Shown: positions 1-9,201, counted from the stretch's first letter. The stretch: DNA of 64,000 nucleotides from Litorilituus lipolyticus (GCF_006439335.1 NZ_SAWY01000036.1:124356-188355), one strand, 5' to 3'. Notes: generated by a model from the sequence alone, not told the origin. Numbers and translations are program-made.

Positions 1-96
1 TAAGTTCACTAATTCATAGTGTAATGCCATCTCCTCTAGAGCCCATAGTGGTCTTAATGAACGAGTATTATGGGCATGCCATAGTTTGATTGTCAT
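1..96 (-). CDS. Glutathione S-transferase, N-terminal fragment (cut by window edge)
   Basis: The first 32 codons of a gene that runs off the left edge of the window. It starts at the ATG at 96 on the minus strand and stays open to base 1. The peptide begins MTIKLWHAHNTRSLRPLWAL. That is the typical start of the thioredoxin-fold domain of bacterial glutathione S-transferases: a beta strand, then a Ser/Arg-containing turn, then the RPLWALEE helix. The family conjugates glutathione to electrophiles in the cytoplasm. It lies 52 bp downstream of the glycosylase-like gene on the same strand and is probably the last seen member of the prlC cluster. The catalytic and C-terminal domains are outside the window, so the subfamily cannot be named. 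Confidence 0.75.
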   Translation of the reverse strand, partial: MTIKLWHAHNTRSLRPLWALEEMALHYELVNL

Positions 97-148
97 TTCA
101 CGCCTTGAATCATTTAGTTAAGTAGGTAAGTAAATTTAGCAATAGCTA

Positions 149-862
149 TTAGACTTCATCAAGTTGAACGTAATTATCGCCGTTGGCGAAAGCAATTAAG
201 CGGCTAAGTTGAGCATAACTATAACCCGTATCTGCGTGTAATTGATTAAAGTAGTTTTGGATAGCTTCAAGACTTCGCTTACTGTGTAAGCCACCATCAA
301 TAATTTTTTGCGCGCGCAAATAGGCTTCAACATCTGAACTTAAAATAAAAGTATCTTTGCCTAATAATCGCAAGGCGTATGGTCCAGTATTACCACCCAA
401 TCGTTGTCCGTGTTTTTTAAGCCATAACCATAAACCAATAATATTGGTGCTTGGCCAGTCTGCGATAAACTGGGCAAAACTTTGCTTTTCTTCTATTTGC
501 ACATCAAAAATCATTTGCGCATTATCTTTAATGGTTTTTACTTTATTGAAGTTACGTATGATTTTAGGATCACTGGCTTTTCTTTCGAGCATTTCCTCTG
601 GCATCATCAGTACTTTTTCAATATCAAAATTAAAAAAAGTGCTTTCAAAGTCAGGCCATTTATTCTCAACAACACGCCAGACAAAGCCTGATTTAAAGAT
701 TTGCTTAGTAAATGCTGCTAAAATTCTATCATCAGAAAGTTGGCTTAAGTGCTCCTGAGCAATATTTTCACCCATAAGTAAGGTTAAGGCTTGTTCCCCG
801 CCCTTACGTTTGGCTGCTCGAGCATATAAATCGCTAAAATTTTCAGGTTTAATCGAATTCAT
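149..862 (-). CDS. DNA-3-methyladenine glycosylase I (Tag)-like protein
   Basis: A 237-residue cytoplasmic protein resembling the helix-hairpin-helix glycosylases of the Tag family, which excise alkylated bases such as 3-methyladenine. Residues about 50-130 align in style with E. coli Tag: an SGFVWRVVENKWPDFESTF segment, then a FDIEKVLMMPEEMLE stretch, then DPKIIRNFNKVKTIKDNA. It is longer than E. coli Tag (about 187 residues). I do not find the Cys/His zinc-binding set of classical Tag at either end, so substrate range is uncertain. Its start overlaps the end of the upstream envelope gene by 14 bp, which indicates translational coupling. A Tag-like fold is fairly secure; activity is inference. 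Confidence 0.75.
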   Translation of the reverse strand: MNSIKPENFSDLYARAAKRKGGEQALTLLMGENIAQEHLSQLSDDRILAAFTKQIFKSGFVWRVVENKWPDFESTFFNFDIEKVLMMPEEMLERKASDPKIIRNFNKVKTIKDNAQMIFDVQIEEKQSFAQFIADWPSTNIIGLWLWLKKHGQRLGGNTGPYALRLLGKDTFILSSDVEAYLRAQKIIDGGLHSKRSLEAIQNYFNQLHADTGYSYAQLSRLIAFANGDNYVQLDEV

Positions 863-1547
863 AAGTGTAGCTAATTCCTAGTTTGTTATTGGTGCCATAA
901 TCATCATCTGAAACAAAGCCGAAAACATTAAAGGATTGCTGCTCATTAATTTTATAGCTAGCACCTGCTCCACCCCAGACATTGCGATAATCACCAGATC
1001 CAGCCCCACCTCCACCAAAAGTCATAAAGGTCCAGTTATCATCAATGGGTCTTAAAGCCATAACACCTAAATAGCCACCATTGCTAGTGTTTTGTACCAT
1101 TACCACATCATTTAAGCTTATAATTTCATCATCATTAATGGCTATTTCACCGTTAGTGTGGCTAAAGCCAGCCATGGGGAATATCATCCATTTACCTGTA
1201 TCTATACCTAAGGCAGAAAGAGGCAGGAAGGTGCCAACTGAGTAAGTTTTTTTGTGGCCGCCATCATCATATTCAGAGCGGCTAAATGAGAAGTTCACAA
1301 TACCGAAATTAAATAGCCAAGAGCCACCTAATCGCCATTCATCCCCTGTAATATTCGATCTGGCATTGAGCTTTCGCACTTGATCGAGTGCCAGAGAGCC
1401 TGAGACTGTTAGGTTATCGGTATAACCTGCACCGATGCGAGTAATGACTTTAGTAGGATCTTCATGATGCTTTTCCTGCGCAAAAAGAGAAAAACTGCTT
1501 AGTAACCCCAATGCTAGCAGGAAAACTTTATTCATGAAGATACTCAA
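849..1547 (-). CDS. Secreted, probably outer-membrane beta-barrel protein of unknown function
   Basis: I do not recognise a named family. The protein has 232 residues and a clear Sec signal peptide (MNKVFLLALGLLSSFSLFAQ, cleavage after about residue 23). It then has alternating polar/hydrophobic strands rich in Gly, Tyr and Phe, such as WRLGGSWLFNFGIVNFSFSRS and a glycine-rich turn near residue 185, ending YTYEFD. This pattern fits a small beta-barrel, although the last residue is Asp rather than the usual Phe. Two starts are possible: the ATG at 1547 or the ATG 12 bp downstream, which gives the more typical signal peptide. It sits 14 bp after prlC and overlaps the glycosylase-like gene by 14 bp, so it is probably cotranscribed with both. 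Confidence 0.6.
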   Translation of the reverse strand: MSIFMNKVFLLALGLLSSFSLFAQEKHHEDPTKVITRIGAGYTDNLTVSGSLALDQVRKLNARSNITGDEWRLGGSWLFNFGIVNFSFSRSEYDDGGHKKTYSVGTFLPLSALGIDTGKWMIFPMAGFSHTNGEIAINDDEIISLNDVVMVQNTSNGGYLGVMALRPIDDNWTFMTFGGGGAGSGDYRNVWGGAGASYKINEQQSFNVFGFVSDDDYGTNNKLGISYTYEFD

Positions 1548-1561
1548 CTTAAGTTAGATTA

Positions 1562-3622
1562 TTAGGCATTGATACCACTATGCGTTAATAATGCATCAAT
1601 TTTTGGGGCTCTACCACGAAATGCTTTAAACAGTTCACTGGGTTCTTCTGAGCCACCCTTTTCTAAGATGTTATGTAAGAAAGACTGGCCGGTAGCTTCA
1701 TCGAATATACCTTGTTGTTCAAATAAGCTAAATGCATCAGCTGATAGCACTTCTGCCCATTTATAACTGTAATAACCAGCGGCATAGCCACCACCAAAAA
1801 TATGACCAAAGCCATGTTGGAATCGATTAAAGCTAGGTGTTTTGATTACGGCATATTTATCTCGAACCTTGTCTAATGTCTGTTGAATATGCAGACTGTT
1901 ATCAGCAGTAGGGTTGTAACTGGCGTGCATGATGAAATCGAAAATACTAAATTCAAGCTGACGTAACATTTGCATTGCTGATTGAAAGTTTTTGGCCGCT
2001 AGCATTTTATCAAGTAGCGCTTGTGGTAGCGGCTCGCCTGTTTCAAAGTGACCAGAAATAAAGGCTAGGGCTTCGGGTTGCCAACACCAGTTTTCTAAAA
2101 ATTGACTTGGTAACTCAACCGCATCCCATGGCACGCCATTAATTCCGGCGACGCTACTGGCGTTAATTTGCGTTAACATGTGGTGAATACCATGACCAAA
2201 CTCATGGAATAAAGTGACTACTTCATCGTGAGTAAATAAGGCTGGTTTATCGCCAACAGGGCCATTAAAGTTACAGGTTAAATAGGCTACTGGAAATTGA
2301 ATATTACCATCAGCTAATTCACGTCTTCCTACGCAATCATCCATCCATGCGCCACCACGCTTTTTCTCTCGAGCGTATAAATCTAAGTAAAAGCTGCCGC
2401 GCAAGTTATTGTTGGCGTCGAAGACGTCATAAAAGTTCACGTCTTTATGCCAAACATCAACGCCTTTTCGCTCACTTACCGTTAAACCAAACAAGCGATG
2501 AACCACTTCAAACAGGCCTTTTACTACGGTGTCTTTAGGGAAATAAGGACGTAATTGTTCATCGGAAATGGCGTACCGACTTTGCTTTAATTTTTCGCCA
2601 TAGTAAGCAAGATCCCACGCTTGAAGATTTGATTGGCCAAACTCTTCCTGTGCAAATTGGGTTAACTCATTAAAGTCTTGTTCGCCTTGATGTTGAGATT
2701 TAACGGCGAGATCCTCAAGGAAACTCATCACTTCTTGGGTGGAGTTTGCCATTTTCGTGGCTAATGAGTGCTCAGCATAATTATTAAAATCAAGTAATAG
2801 CGCTAACTCATGTTTTAAACCAAGCAGCTCGTTCATTATGTCACTATTATCAAACTCACCGGCATTAGGCCCTTGATCTGAAGCGCGAGTAACAAAGGCA
2901 GTATAAAGTTGTTCACGTAATGCAGCATTATCGCAGTACATCATAACAGGCAAATAACTCGGGTAATCTAAGGTAAAGCTATATCCTGATAACTCTTTAC
3001 TGGTTGCTAGCGCCTTGGCTGCAGCTAAGGCACTATCGGGCAACCCTGCCAATTCTTTTTCGTCTTCAATATTAACGGTAAACGCTTGCGTTGCATCTAA
3101 CACATTGTTACTAAAACTTGAGCTGAGTTCAGATAAACGACTAACAATTTCACCATAGCGTTTTTTGTCGTCATCATTTAACGCAATGCCAGACAGTTTA
3201 AAGTCTCGTAGCGCATTAGTGATAACTTTTTGTTGAGCAGTTGATAACTGAGCAAATTCATCACTGCCTTGAATATCTTGGTAGGCCTTGTACAGTGCTT
3301 CGTGTTGTCCTACAAAGGTGCCGTATTCTGATAATAACGGTAAGCATGATTCATAGGCTTCACGCAATTCATCATTGCTTATAACAGAATTCATGTGCGA
3401 TACAGGTGACCATAGTTTTTCTAACACATCATCGGCATCATCCAGTGGCATCACTAAGTTTGCCCAAGTATATTTCTCATTGTTAGCGAGCGATGCTGCG
3501 ATTGTTGCTTTGCATTGCTTAATAGCTTCTTCAACGGCCGGTTTTACGTGCTCTGGTTTGATTTGAGAAAAAGCGGGTAAATGTGATTTTTTAATATTTT
3601 CAGGTAATAAAGGGTTAGTCAT
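1562..3622 (-). CDS. prlC: Oligopeptidase A (M3 zinc metallopeptidase)
   Basis: Cytoplasmic zinc endopeptidase that degrades short peptides, including cleaved signal peptides. At 686 residues it matches E. coli OpdA/PrlC in length. The M3 active site is intact: HEFGH at residues 473-477, followed by GIHHML, with the downstream Glu ligand in the ELPSQFLENW segment. It begins MTNPLLPENIKKSHLPAF, as in the family. It is the first gene of a tight minus-strand cluster (14-bp gap to the small envelope protein, then the Tag-like gene and GST). The 170-bp gap to the divergent gor gene must hold both promoters. Identification is secure; the operon is inferred from spacing. Confidence 0.96.
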   Translation of the reverse strand: MTNPLLPENIKKSHLPAFSQIKPEHVKPAVEEAIKQCKATIAASLANNEKYTWANLVMPLDDADDVLEKLWSPVSHMNSVISNDELREAYESCLPLLSEYGTFVGQHEALYKAYQDIQGSDEFAQLSTAQQKVITNALRDFKLSGIALNDDDKKRYGEIVSRLSELSSSFSNNVLDATQAFTVNIEDEKELAGLPDSALAAAKALATSKELSGYSFTLDYPSYLPVMMYCDNAALREQLYTAFVTRASDQGPNAGEFDNSDIMNELLGLKHELALLLDFNNYAEHSLATKMANSTQEVMSFLEDLAVKSQHQGEQDFNELTQFAQEEFGQSNLQAWDLAYYGEKLKQSRYAISDEQLRPYFPKDTVVKGLFEVVHRLFGLTVSERKGVDVWHKDVNFYDVFDANNNLRGSFYLDLYAREKKRGGAWMDDCVGRRELADGNIQFPVAYLTCNFNGPVGDKPALFTHDEVVTLFHEFGHGIHHMLTQINASSVAGINGVPWDAVELPSQFLENWCWQPEALAFISGHFETGEPLPQALLDKMLAAKNFQSAMQMLRQLEFSIFDFIMHASYNPTADNSLHIQQTLDKVRDKYAVIKTPSFNRFQHGFGHIFGGGYAAGYYSYKWAEVLSADAFSLFEQQGIFDEATGQSFLHNILEKGGSEEPSELFKAFRGRAPKIDALLTHSGINA

Positions 3623-3792
3623 GATGCAGGCTTATTGGTGATTAAGTAATTATTATGTATGCCCTTAGTAAGAAAAAATCAAGGGTCGAGATGAAATATA
3701 TCGCTTGAATTTACTGTCTATTGCACATATATCTTGTAGTACTAAGCTAATACATATAACTGTAGTTAGCGATCAATATTTTTGGAGAACTC

Positions 3793-5145
3793 ATGACACA
3801 ACATTTCGATTATTTAGCCATTGGTGCAGGTAGTGGTGGCATAGCCTCTGCAAATAGAGCAGCGAGATTAGGCAAAAAAGCGGCGGTAATAGAGGCCAAA
3901 TATATTGGTGGTACTTGTGTCAATGTTGGCTGTGTGCCTAAAAAGGCGATGTGGTACGCTGGGCAAATTAGTGATGCATTAAAGTACGCGCATGATTATG
4001 GCTTTAATGTTGAGAATAAAGCGTATGACTGGGCTCGTTTAGTTAGTAATAGAGAAGCTTATATTGAGAGAATTCATGCGGCTTATCAACGTGGTTTTGA
4101 TGCCAATGATGTAACGGTTATTCAAGGGTTTGCCAAGTTTGTAAATAAGAATACCGTTGAGGTTAACGGCACCCTATACACTGCTGATCATATTACTGTA
4201 GCGACAGGCGGTCGACCGTCTATTCCATCTATAGCAGGCGCGGAATACGGTATAGATTCAGATGGCTTCTTTGCTTTAACAGAACAGCCTAAATCTGTTG
4301 CTGTGGTTGGTGCTGGTTATATTGCAGTTGAATTAGCCGGAGTATTTCACGCGTTAGGTACAGAAGCTCATTTATTAGTGCGCAAAGAAAAACCATTACG
4401 TGGCTTTGATGATATGCTCAGTGACACCTTAGTTGAGCAAATGGCTAAGCATGGTCCAACTCTGCATAATCACAGTACACCTGAACGTATTGAAAAACTG
4501 GCTGATGGTCAGCTGATGGTGCACTTAACTAACGGTAATACAGTAGGCCCCGTAGAAAAACTGGTTTGGGCCATTGGCAGAGAGCCAGCAACAGATAATA
4601 TCAATATTGAATCAACAGGTATTGAACTAGATGAGCGTGGTTTTATTCCTACCGATAAATATCAAAATACCAAAATTGAAGGTATTTATGCGGTGGGTGA
4701 CAACACAGGGCGTGCTCAGCTTACACCTGTTGCTGTGGCCGCCGGTCGACGATTATGTGAGCGTTTATTTAACAATAAGCCTTATGAGCATTTAGATTAT
4801 AACGATATTGCGACTGTAGTATTTAGTCACCCTGTTATTGGTACAGTCGGTTTAACCGAACAAGAAGCGATTAATCAGTATGGTGAAGAGCAAGTAAAAG
4901 TCTATACCTCGCAATTTACCGCGTTATATCAAGCAATGACCGAAGAGCATAGAGACCCAACACGTATGAAATTAGTTTGTGTTGGTAAAGAGGAGCGCAT
5001 AGTAGGTATTCACAGTATTGGCTTTGGTAGTGATGAGCTATTACAAGGTTTTGCTGTAGCGATGAAAATGGGCGCGACAAAAGCAGACTTTGACAACACT
5101 ATTGCCATTCACCCAACCTCTGCGGAAGAATTCGTAACGATGTAA
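3793..5145 (+). CDS. gor: Glutathione-disulfide reductase
   Basis: FAD-dependent cytoplasmic enzyme that reduces glutathione disulfide with NADPH. The 450-residue protein has the FAD-binding GAGSGG motif (residues 11-16). The redox-active disulfide is C42/C47 in [12 protein letters not shown]. An NADPH-binding [11 protein letters not shown] segment lies near residue 174, a second FAD motif is at IYAVGD, and the C-terminal catalytic His is at about 440 in [13 protein letters not shown] ribosome binding site precedes the ATG (tttttGGAGaactc). It is monocistronic and ends at a bidirectional terminator. The divergent cluster with a glutathione S-transferase may reflect a shared role in oxidative or electrophile defence. 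Confidence 0.97.
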   Translation: MTQHFDYLAIGAGSGGIASANRAARLGKKAAVIEAKYIGGTCVNVGCVPKKAMWYAGQISDALKYAHDYGFNVENKAYDWARLVSNREAYIERIHAAYQRGFDANDVTVIQGFAKFVNKNTVEVNGTLYTADHITVATGGRPSIPSIAGAEYGIDSDGFFALTEQPKSVAVVGAGYIAVELAGVFHALGTEAHLLVRKEKPLRGFDDMLSDTLVEQMAKHGPTLHNHSTPERIEKLADGQLMVHLTNGNTVGPVEKLVWAIGREPATDNINIESTGIELDERGFIPTDKYQNTKIEGIYAVGDNTGRAQLTPVAVAAGRRLCERLFNNKPYEHLDYNDIATVVFSHPVIGTVGLTEQEAINQYGEEQVKVYTSQFTALYQAMTEEHRDPTRMKLVCVGKEERIVGIHSIGFGSDELLQGFAVAMKMGATKADFDNTIAIHPTSAEEFVTM

Positions 5146-5162
5146 ACGGTGAAAAAGAGTTT

Positions 5163-5190
5163 AAAAAAGGGGCAATCAGCCCCTTTTTTT
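5163..5190. terminator. Bidirectional intrinsic terminator between gor and the DUF4399 gene
   Basis: A-tract, GGGGC (5169-5173), AATCA loop, GCCCC (5179-5183), then seven T. With A and T runs on both sides it can end the rightward gor transcript and the leftward DUF4399 transcript. Confidence 0.9.
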
Positions 5191-5209
5191 ATCGAACAAA
5201 AGCAATGAT

Positions 5210-5659
5210 TTATTTCACCGTGATGGTGATTTTCTCAGAAACTACAGCAGGGCTATGAGGAATATGACGATGATCACCCAAAATTAATTGTAAGGTATGC
5301 TTGCCTTTAGGCAGGGTGAGCGTGGTTTCTGTTTGTCCACCGCCAAAATGTTTTACATCGCTACCTAGTGGTCTATCAAGTGGCGGTAATTTATCCATAT
5401 CAACTAATAAGTGATGATGGCCCGTGTGCTTTTTCTCGATGCCAGCTGGTGATACCCCCATATCTTTTAAACCAAACTTTATTGTGAAAGTTTCGCTAAC
5501 CGTTGCACCATCGGCTGGAGAAATAATATAAGCATTGGCTGTCTTAGGTGCGACAGATTGTTTAATATGATTTCCTTCACCATGATCGTGAGCAAATGCC
5601 ATTGGGCTCAAAGCAAGACTTGCCAAGGTGACAAGTGATAAGGTTGATAACTTATTCAT
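5210..5659 (-). CDS. DUF4399-family secreted protein
   Basis: A 149-residue exported protein with a signal peptide ending about residue 23 (LSPMAFA). A His-rich stretch (HDHGEGNHIKQ) follows, then the DUF4399 domain. Landmarks are the ISPADGATV opening, KKHTGHHHLLVD, a PPLDRPL loop, HFGGGQTETTLTLPKGKHTLQLILGDHRH and a short C-terminal strand. The family has an immunoglobulin-like look and no assigned biochemical role that I know of. The clustered histidines suggest metal binding, which is inference. It is monocistronic, faces gor across a shared terminator, and has its promoter in the long gap before polA. Confidence 0.85.
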   Translation of the reverse strand: MNKLSTLSLVTLASLALSPMAFAHDHGEGNHIKQSVAPKTANAYIISPADGATVSETFTIKFGLKDMGVSPAGIEKKHTGHHHLLVDMDKLPPLDRPLGSDVKHFGGGQTETTLTLPKGKHTLQLILGDHRHIPHSPAVVSEKITITVK

Positions 5660-6008
5660 TTTTTATTCCTTGTTGTTTTTATTAGTTCAGTTTTTATACA
5701 AACGTATCTTGTGTAACGTGCAAAGGTAGTTGACTCAAATTAAACTGTCAATTTTTTGCTAGGTGAGTCATTTAAAAGCTCAACATTTTTAAGTAAAAAG
5801 TTAAGCAGAAAATTTTAAAATTAATTAACACTTCTTGCCAACGCTTATGAAACCTAGCTTATGTTTTTTTGTTATTTATAGCTGTAATTAATCTTTAAAA
5901 AAAGTTTAATATTGCGCTGGTAATCGTGTCAGATTCTGATAATCTTTTACCTCGTTATTTACTTGTTGCTTGTTTTTTGCACATGACGTATTTAACAGCG
6001 ATAATAAT

Positions 6009-6017
6009 TTATCCACA
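6009..6017 (+). promoter_or_regulatory. DnaA box, perfect consensus
   Basis: TTATCCACA on the plus strand, exactly the high-affinity DnaA box, in the intergenic region upstream of polA. It has the same orientation as a second box 144 bp downstream. Confidence 0.6.
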
Positions 6018-6152
6018 TATAACAAAAATAATAAAGAAAGGTACTAAAAGGCATTAGTACACGCATTTTTCTAATTAAATCAAACGCATGATTAAGCCAA
6101 AGCAAAAAGAATTCAATTCTATTTTGGCGATAACTCCTGTTCGTTCACAAAG

Positions 6153-6161
6153 TTATCCACA
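6153..6161 (+). promoter_or_regulatory. DnaA box, perfect consensus, next to the likely polA promoter
   Basis: A second exact TTATCCACA on the plus strand. It ends 6 bp before a TTGACA hexamer at 6168-6173. This position would let DnaA contact RNA polymerase at the polA promoter. Confidence 0.6.
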
Positions 6162-6270
6162 GTTTTTTTGACATTAATCACATCTGAATTGACTAAGAAT
6201 GTGGTGGCAACCTTCGCTTTATGGCATCCTTAGCCAACTTTAGCCACTTTTGAAAATTCTTTTTACGCTT

Positions 6271-9066
6271 ATGTCCAATGCTACTGACACTACTTTGCAA
6301 AATTCACCTCTTTCACCGTTAATTTTGGTTGATGGTTCTTCCTATTTATTTAGGGCTTATCATGTGCCTTATTTACAAGCGCTTTCTACGGCATCAGGAC
6401 AGCCAACAGGGGCAATAACAGGTGTTTTGAATATGATTCGAAGCCTGAAAAAAGATTACCCTAACGGCAATGTAGTGGTAATTTTTGATGCTAAAGGTAA
6501 AACCTTTCGTAATGACATGTACCCAGAGTATAAAGCTAATCGCCCTCCAATGCCTGATGACTTACGCACACAAATTGCGCCGTTACATGAGATTATTGCC
6601 GCAATGGGTCTACCATTATTAGTGATACCCGGTGTTGAAGCGGATGATGTGATTGGCACCTTAGCAAAGCAAGCTACAGAGCAGGGCATTGAAACGGTTA
6701 TTTCGACTGGTGATAAAGATATGGCGCAATTAGTCACCGAGCATGTGCGATTGATTAATACCATGACCAATGTTGAGATGGATGTTGCAGGGGTTAGTGA
6801 AAAATTTGGCGTTCGCCCTGATCAAATTATTGACTACCTAGCCTTAATGGGTGACAAGGTTGATAACATACCAGGTGTTGTAAAGTGTGGTCCTAAAACT
6901 GCCGTTAAATGGTTAACTGAGCATGGTACCCTTGAAAAGGTCATTGAAAATGCTGACAAAGTTAAAGGAAAAATTGGCGAAAACTTAAGAGATGCGCTTG
7001 AGCAATTACCATTATCTTATCAACTCGCCACGATTAAATGTGATGTTGAGTTAGATCAAACGGTAGCGCAATTACAACCGAGTTCGCCTGATAAAGAAGC
7101 CTTGGTCAAGCTTTACCAAACCTTTGAACTAAAACGCTTACTTGCTGAAATAACCGGTGGAGAGCCTACTGAAGAGCAAGACCGTAAAACTGATACTAAG
7201 GTGACTCAACCTGCAAAATCAGGCGATATTGTGGTGACACCTGTTGAGGTTAGCGAGACAGAATATGACATTATTTACAGTAAGGAGTCACTGCAAAAAT
7301 GGTTGTCGCTGTTAGAGAAGAGTGAGCGGTTTGCATTTGATACTGAAACCACAAGCGTTGACTATATGAAAGCTGAACTTGTAGGTTTATCATTTGCTTG
7401 TGAAGCTGGTAAGGCTGCATATGTACCTTTGGCACATGATTATGCCGATGCACCTGAACAATTAGAACTTTCTTGGGTATTAGCACAATTAAAGCCACTA
7501 CTAGAAAGTAAAACCGTTCACAAAATTGGCCAAAATCTTAAATATGATGCCAATGTGCTGAGTCATTACGATATTAATATGCAGGGTATTGAATTTGATA
7601 CCATGATTGAATCGTATTGTTTTAACAGTGTCGCTACACGCCACAATATGGATGCCTTAGCGACCACTTACCTAGATTATAAAACGGTACATTTTGAAGA
7701 TATTGCTGGTAAAGGGGCGAAGCAATTAACCTTTAATCAAATTGATGTTGAAAAAGCGGGTCATTATGCTGCTGAAGATGCTGATATTACCCTTAGGTTA
7801 CACTTAACACTGTTTCCAGCTCTTGAGCAATTACCAGAGCAATTAAGCGTTTTTAACGACATTGAAATGCCATTATTGCCAGTACTTGCCCGTATGGAAC
7901 AAGGTGGTGTATTAATTGACAGCGATTTACTTGATGAGCAAAGTCAGCAGTTAGGTCAGCGCTTAAGTGAACTGGAGGTTGAAGCACATAATTTAGCCGG
8001 GCAGAGTTTCAATTTAGGCTCTCCAAAGCAGTTGCAGAAAATTTTATTTGAAGACTTAAAAATCCCGGTCATCAAAAAAACACCTAAAGGAGCGCCTTCA
8101 ACGGCTGAAGAAGTTTTACAAGAGCTTGCCCTTGATTATCCTTTACCGAAAGTGATTTTAGAAAACCGCGGGTTAAGCAAGCTAAAATCAACGTACACCG
8201 ACAAGTTGCCATTAATGGTGAGTAACAAAAGTGGCCGCTTACACACATCTTACCATCAAGCAGTTACGGCAACGGGACGTTTGTCGTCAACAGAGCCTAA
8301 TTTACAAAATATTCCAATTCGTAGTGAGCAAGGTCGAAAAATTCGTCAGGCATTTATCGCGCCTAAAGATCATAAAATTGTCGCGATTGATTACTCACAA
8401 ATTGAATTACGAATTATGGCGCATTTATCTAATGATAAAGGTTTAGTAACGGCCTTTAGTGAAGGCAAAGATATTCACCGAGCCACAGCGGCAGAAATAT
8501 TTGCTGTAGAACTAGATGAAGTGACTAGTGATCAGCGCCGCAGTGCGAAAGCCATTAACTTTGGTTTAATTTACGGTATGTCTGCTTTCGGGCTTGCGAA
8601 ACAACTAAATATTGGCCGCAATCAAGCTCAAGATTATATGGATAAATACTTCCAGCGTTATCCTGGCGTATTAACTTATATGGAAGAGACTAGAGAACAA
8701 GCCGTAGCACAAGGCTATGTTGAAACACTATTTGGTCGTCGACTGTATTTACCTGACATTAATGCTAAAAATGGTATGAGGAAAAAAGCGGCAGAACGTG
8801 CCGCGATTAATGCGCCCATGCAAGGTACTGCAGCTGATATCATCAAAAAAGCCATGCTGGCAGTTGATGAATGGTTACTAGCTCAAAATGATGACCGAGT
8901 AAAAATGACCATGCAAGTACACGATGAATTAGTGTTTGAAATTCATCAAGATATTGTTGAAGAAACCACTAAAAAGTTGGTTGAGTTGATGAATGATGCG
9001 GTAGAGTTATCTGTACCTTTGATTGCTGAAGCTGGTATTGGTGACAATTGGGATGAAGCACATTAA
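6271..9066 (+). CDS. polA: DNA polymerase I
   Basis: Repair and Okazaki-fragment-processing polymerase. The protein has about 931 residues from the ATG at 6271. An in-frame TTG at 6250 would add seven residues, but homologues begin close to the LILVDGSSYLFRAYH motif. The order is a 5'-3' exonuclease (residues about 13-290, DDVIGTLA and GDKDMAQLV), a proofreading exonuclease with intact acidic residues (FAFDTETTS, about 360), and the polymerase. Polymerase motifs are DYSQIELRIMAHLS (motif A), the O-helix RRSAKAINFGLIYGMSAFGLA near the start of the fingers, and MQVHDELVFE (motif C). No strong Shine-Dalgarno is visible. DnaA boxes lie upstream. Confidence 0.97.
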   Translation: MSNATDTTLQNSPLSPLILVDGSSYLFRAYHVPYLQALSTASGQPTGAITGVLNMIRSLKKDYPNGNVVVIFDAKGKTFRNDMYPEYKANRPPMPDDLRTQIAPLHEIIAAMGLPLLVIPGVEADDVIGTLAKQATEQGIETVISTGDKDMAQLVTEHVRLINTMTNVEMDVAGVSEKFGVRPDQIIDYLALMGDKVDNIPGVVKCGPKTAVKWLTEHGTLEKVIENADKVKGKIGENLRDALEQLPLSYQLATIKCDVELDQTVAQLQPSSPDKEALVKLYQTFELKRLLAEITGGEPTEEQDRKTDTKVTQPAKSGDIVVTPVEVSETEYDIIYSKESLQKWLSLLEKSERFAFDTETTSVDYMKAELVGLSFACEAGKAAYVPLAHDYADAPEQLELSWVLAQLKPLLESKTVHKIGQNLKYDANVLSHYDINMQGIEFDTMIESYCFNSVATRHNMDALATTYLDYKTVHFEDIAGKGAKQLTFNQIDVEKAGHYAAEDADITLRLHLTLFPALEQLPEQLSVFNDIEMPLLPVLARMEQGGVLIDSDLLDEQSQQLGQRLSELEVEAHNLAGQSFNLGSPKQLQKILFEDLKIPVIKKTPKGAPSTAEEVLQELALDYPLPKVILENRGLSKLKSTYTDKLPLMVSNKSGRLHTSYHQAVTATGRLSSTEPNLQNIPIRSEQGRKIRQAFIAPKDHKIVAIDYSQIELRIMAHLSNDKGLVTAFSEGKDIHRATAAEIFAVELDEVTSDQRRSAKAINFGLIYGMSAFGLAKQLNIGRNQAQDYMDKYFQRYPGVLTYMEETREQAVAQGYVETLFGRRLYLPDINAKNGMRKKAAERAAINAPMQGTAADIIKKAMLAVDEWLLAQNDDRVKMTMQVHDELVFEIHQDIVEETTKKLVELMNDAVELSVPLIAEAGIGDNWDEAH

Positions 9067-9117
9067 TTACTCAACAATGAAATAATTCTGACCTTTTAGC
9101 GTTCATATAATATGCGC

Positions 9118-9201
9118 GGTGGTTTTTCCCGATTACTCCGCGTGTTTCATGTTTGGCTGCTGCACTATTTTCAAGTAAGAAATTAGTGGGCAGCCTTTTT
9201 T
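9118..9201 (+). ncRNA. Candidate small RNA downstream of polA (position of spf/Spot 42)
   Basis: The 159-bp gap after polA holds a perfect TATAAT at 9106-9111, followed about 7 bp later by a GGTGG start region and an intrinsic terminator ending at 9201. This predicts an RNA of about 84 nt. In Enterobacterales and Vibrio the Spot 42 gene lies exactly here. The sequence has only short resemblance (GACCTTTTA, which is upstream of the predicted start), so homology is not claimed. The -35 is poor. Alternatively this is simply the polA 3' UTR. Confidence 0.35.
9155..9201 (+). terminator. Intrinsic terminator after polA / candidate sRNA
   Basis: GGCTGC (9155-9160) pairs with GCAGCC (9190-9195), and CACTA (9163-9167) pairs with TAGTG (9184-9188). 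Six T follow at 9196-9201. Confidence 0.8.

Larger units (their letters stand above)
5660..6270. other. Long AT-rich intergenic region upstream of polA
   Basis: About 610 bp without a credible gene, between the divergent DUF4399 gene and polA. It holds two perfect DnaA boxes (6009-6017 and 6153-6161). A TTGACA at 6168-6173 is a plausible -35 of the polA promoter, without a convincing -10. No hairpin terminator or conserved RNA was recognised. Confidence 0.6.

Noticed and set aside
5660-6270. Possible chromosomal replication origin
   Set aside because: Only two DnaA boxes are present, with no clustered boxes, no repeated AT-rich 13-mers, and no dnaA, mnmG or gyrB neighbours. Regulation of polA or DnaA titration is the simpler reading.
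6250-6270. TTG start for polA
   Set aside because: An ATG seven codons downstream better matches the usual DNA polymerase I N-terminus, and neither start has a clear ribosome binding site that would favour TTG.
9118-9201. Spot 42 (spf)
   Set aside because: The position is right, but only a 9-base match to Spot 42 was seen and it lies upstream of the predicted 5' end. Reported only as a candidate RNA.
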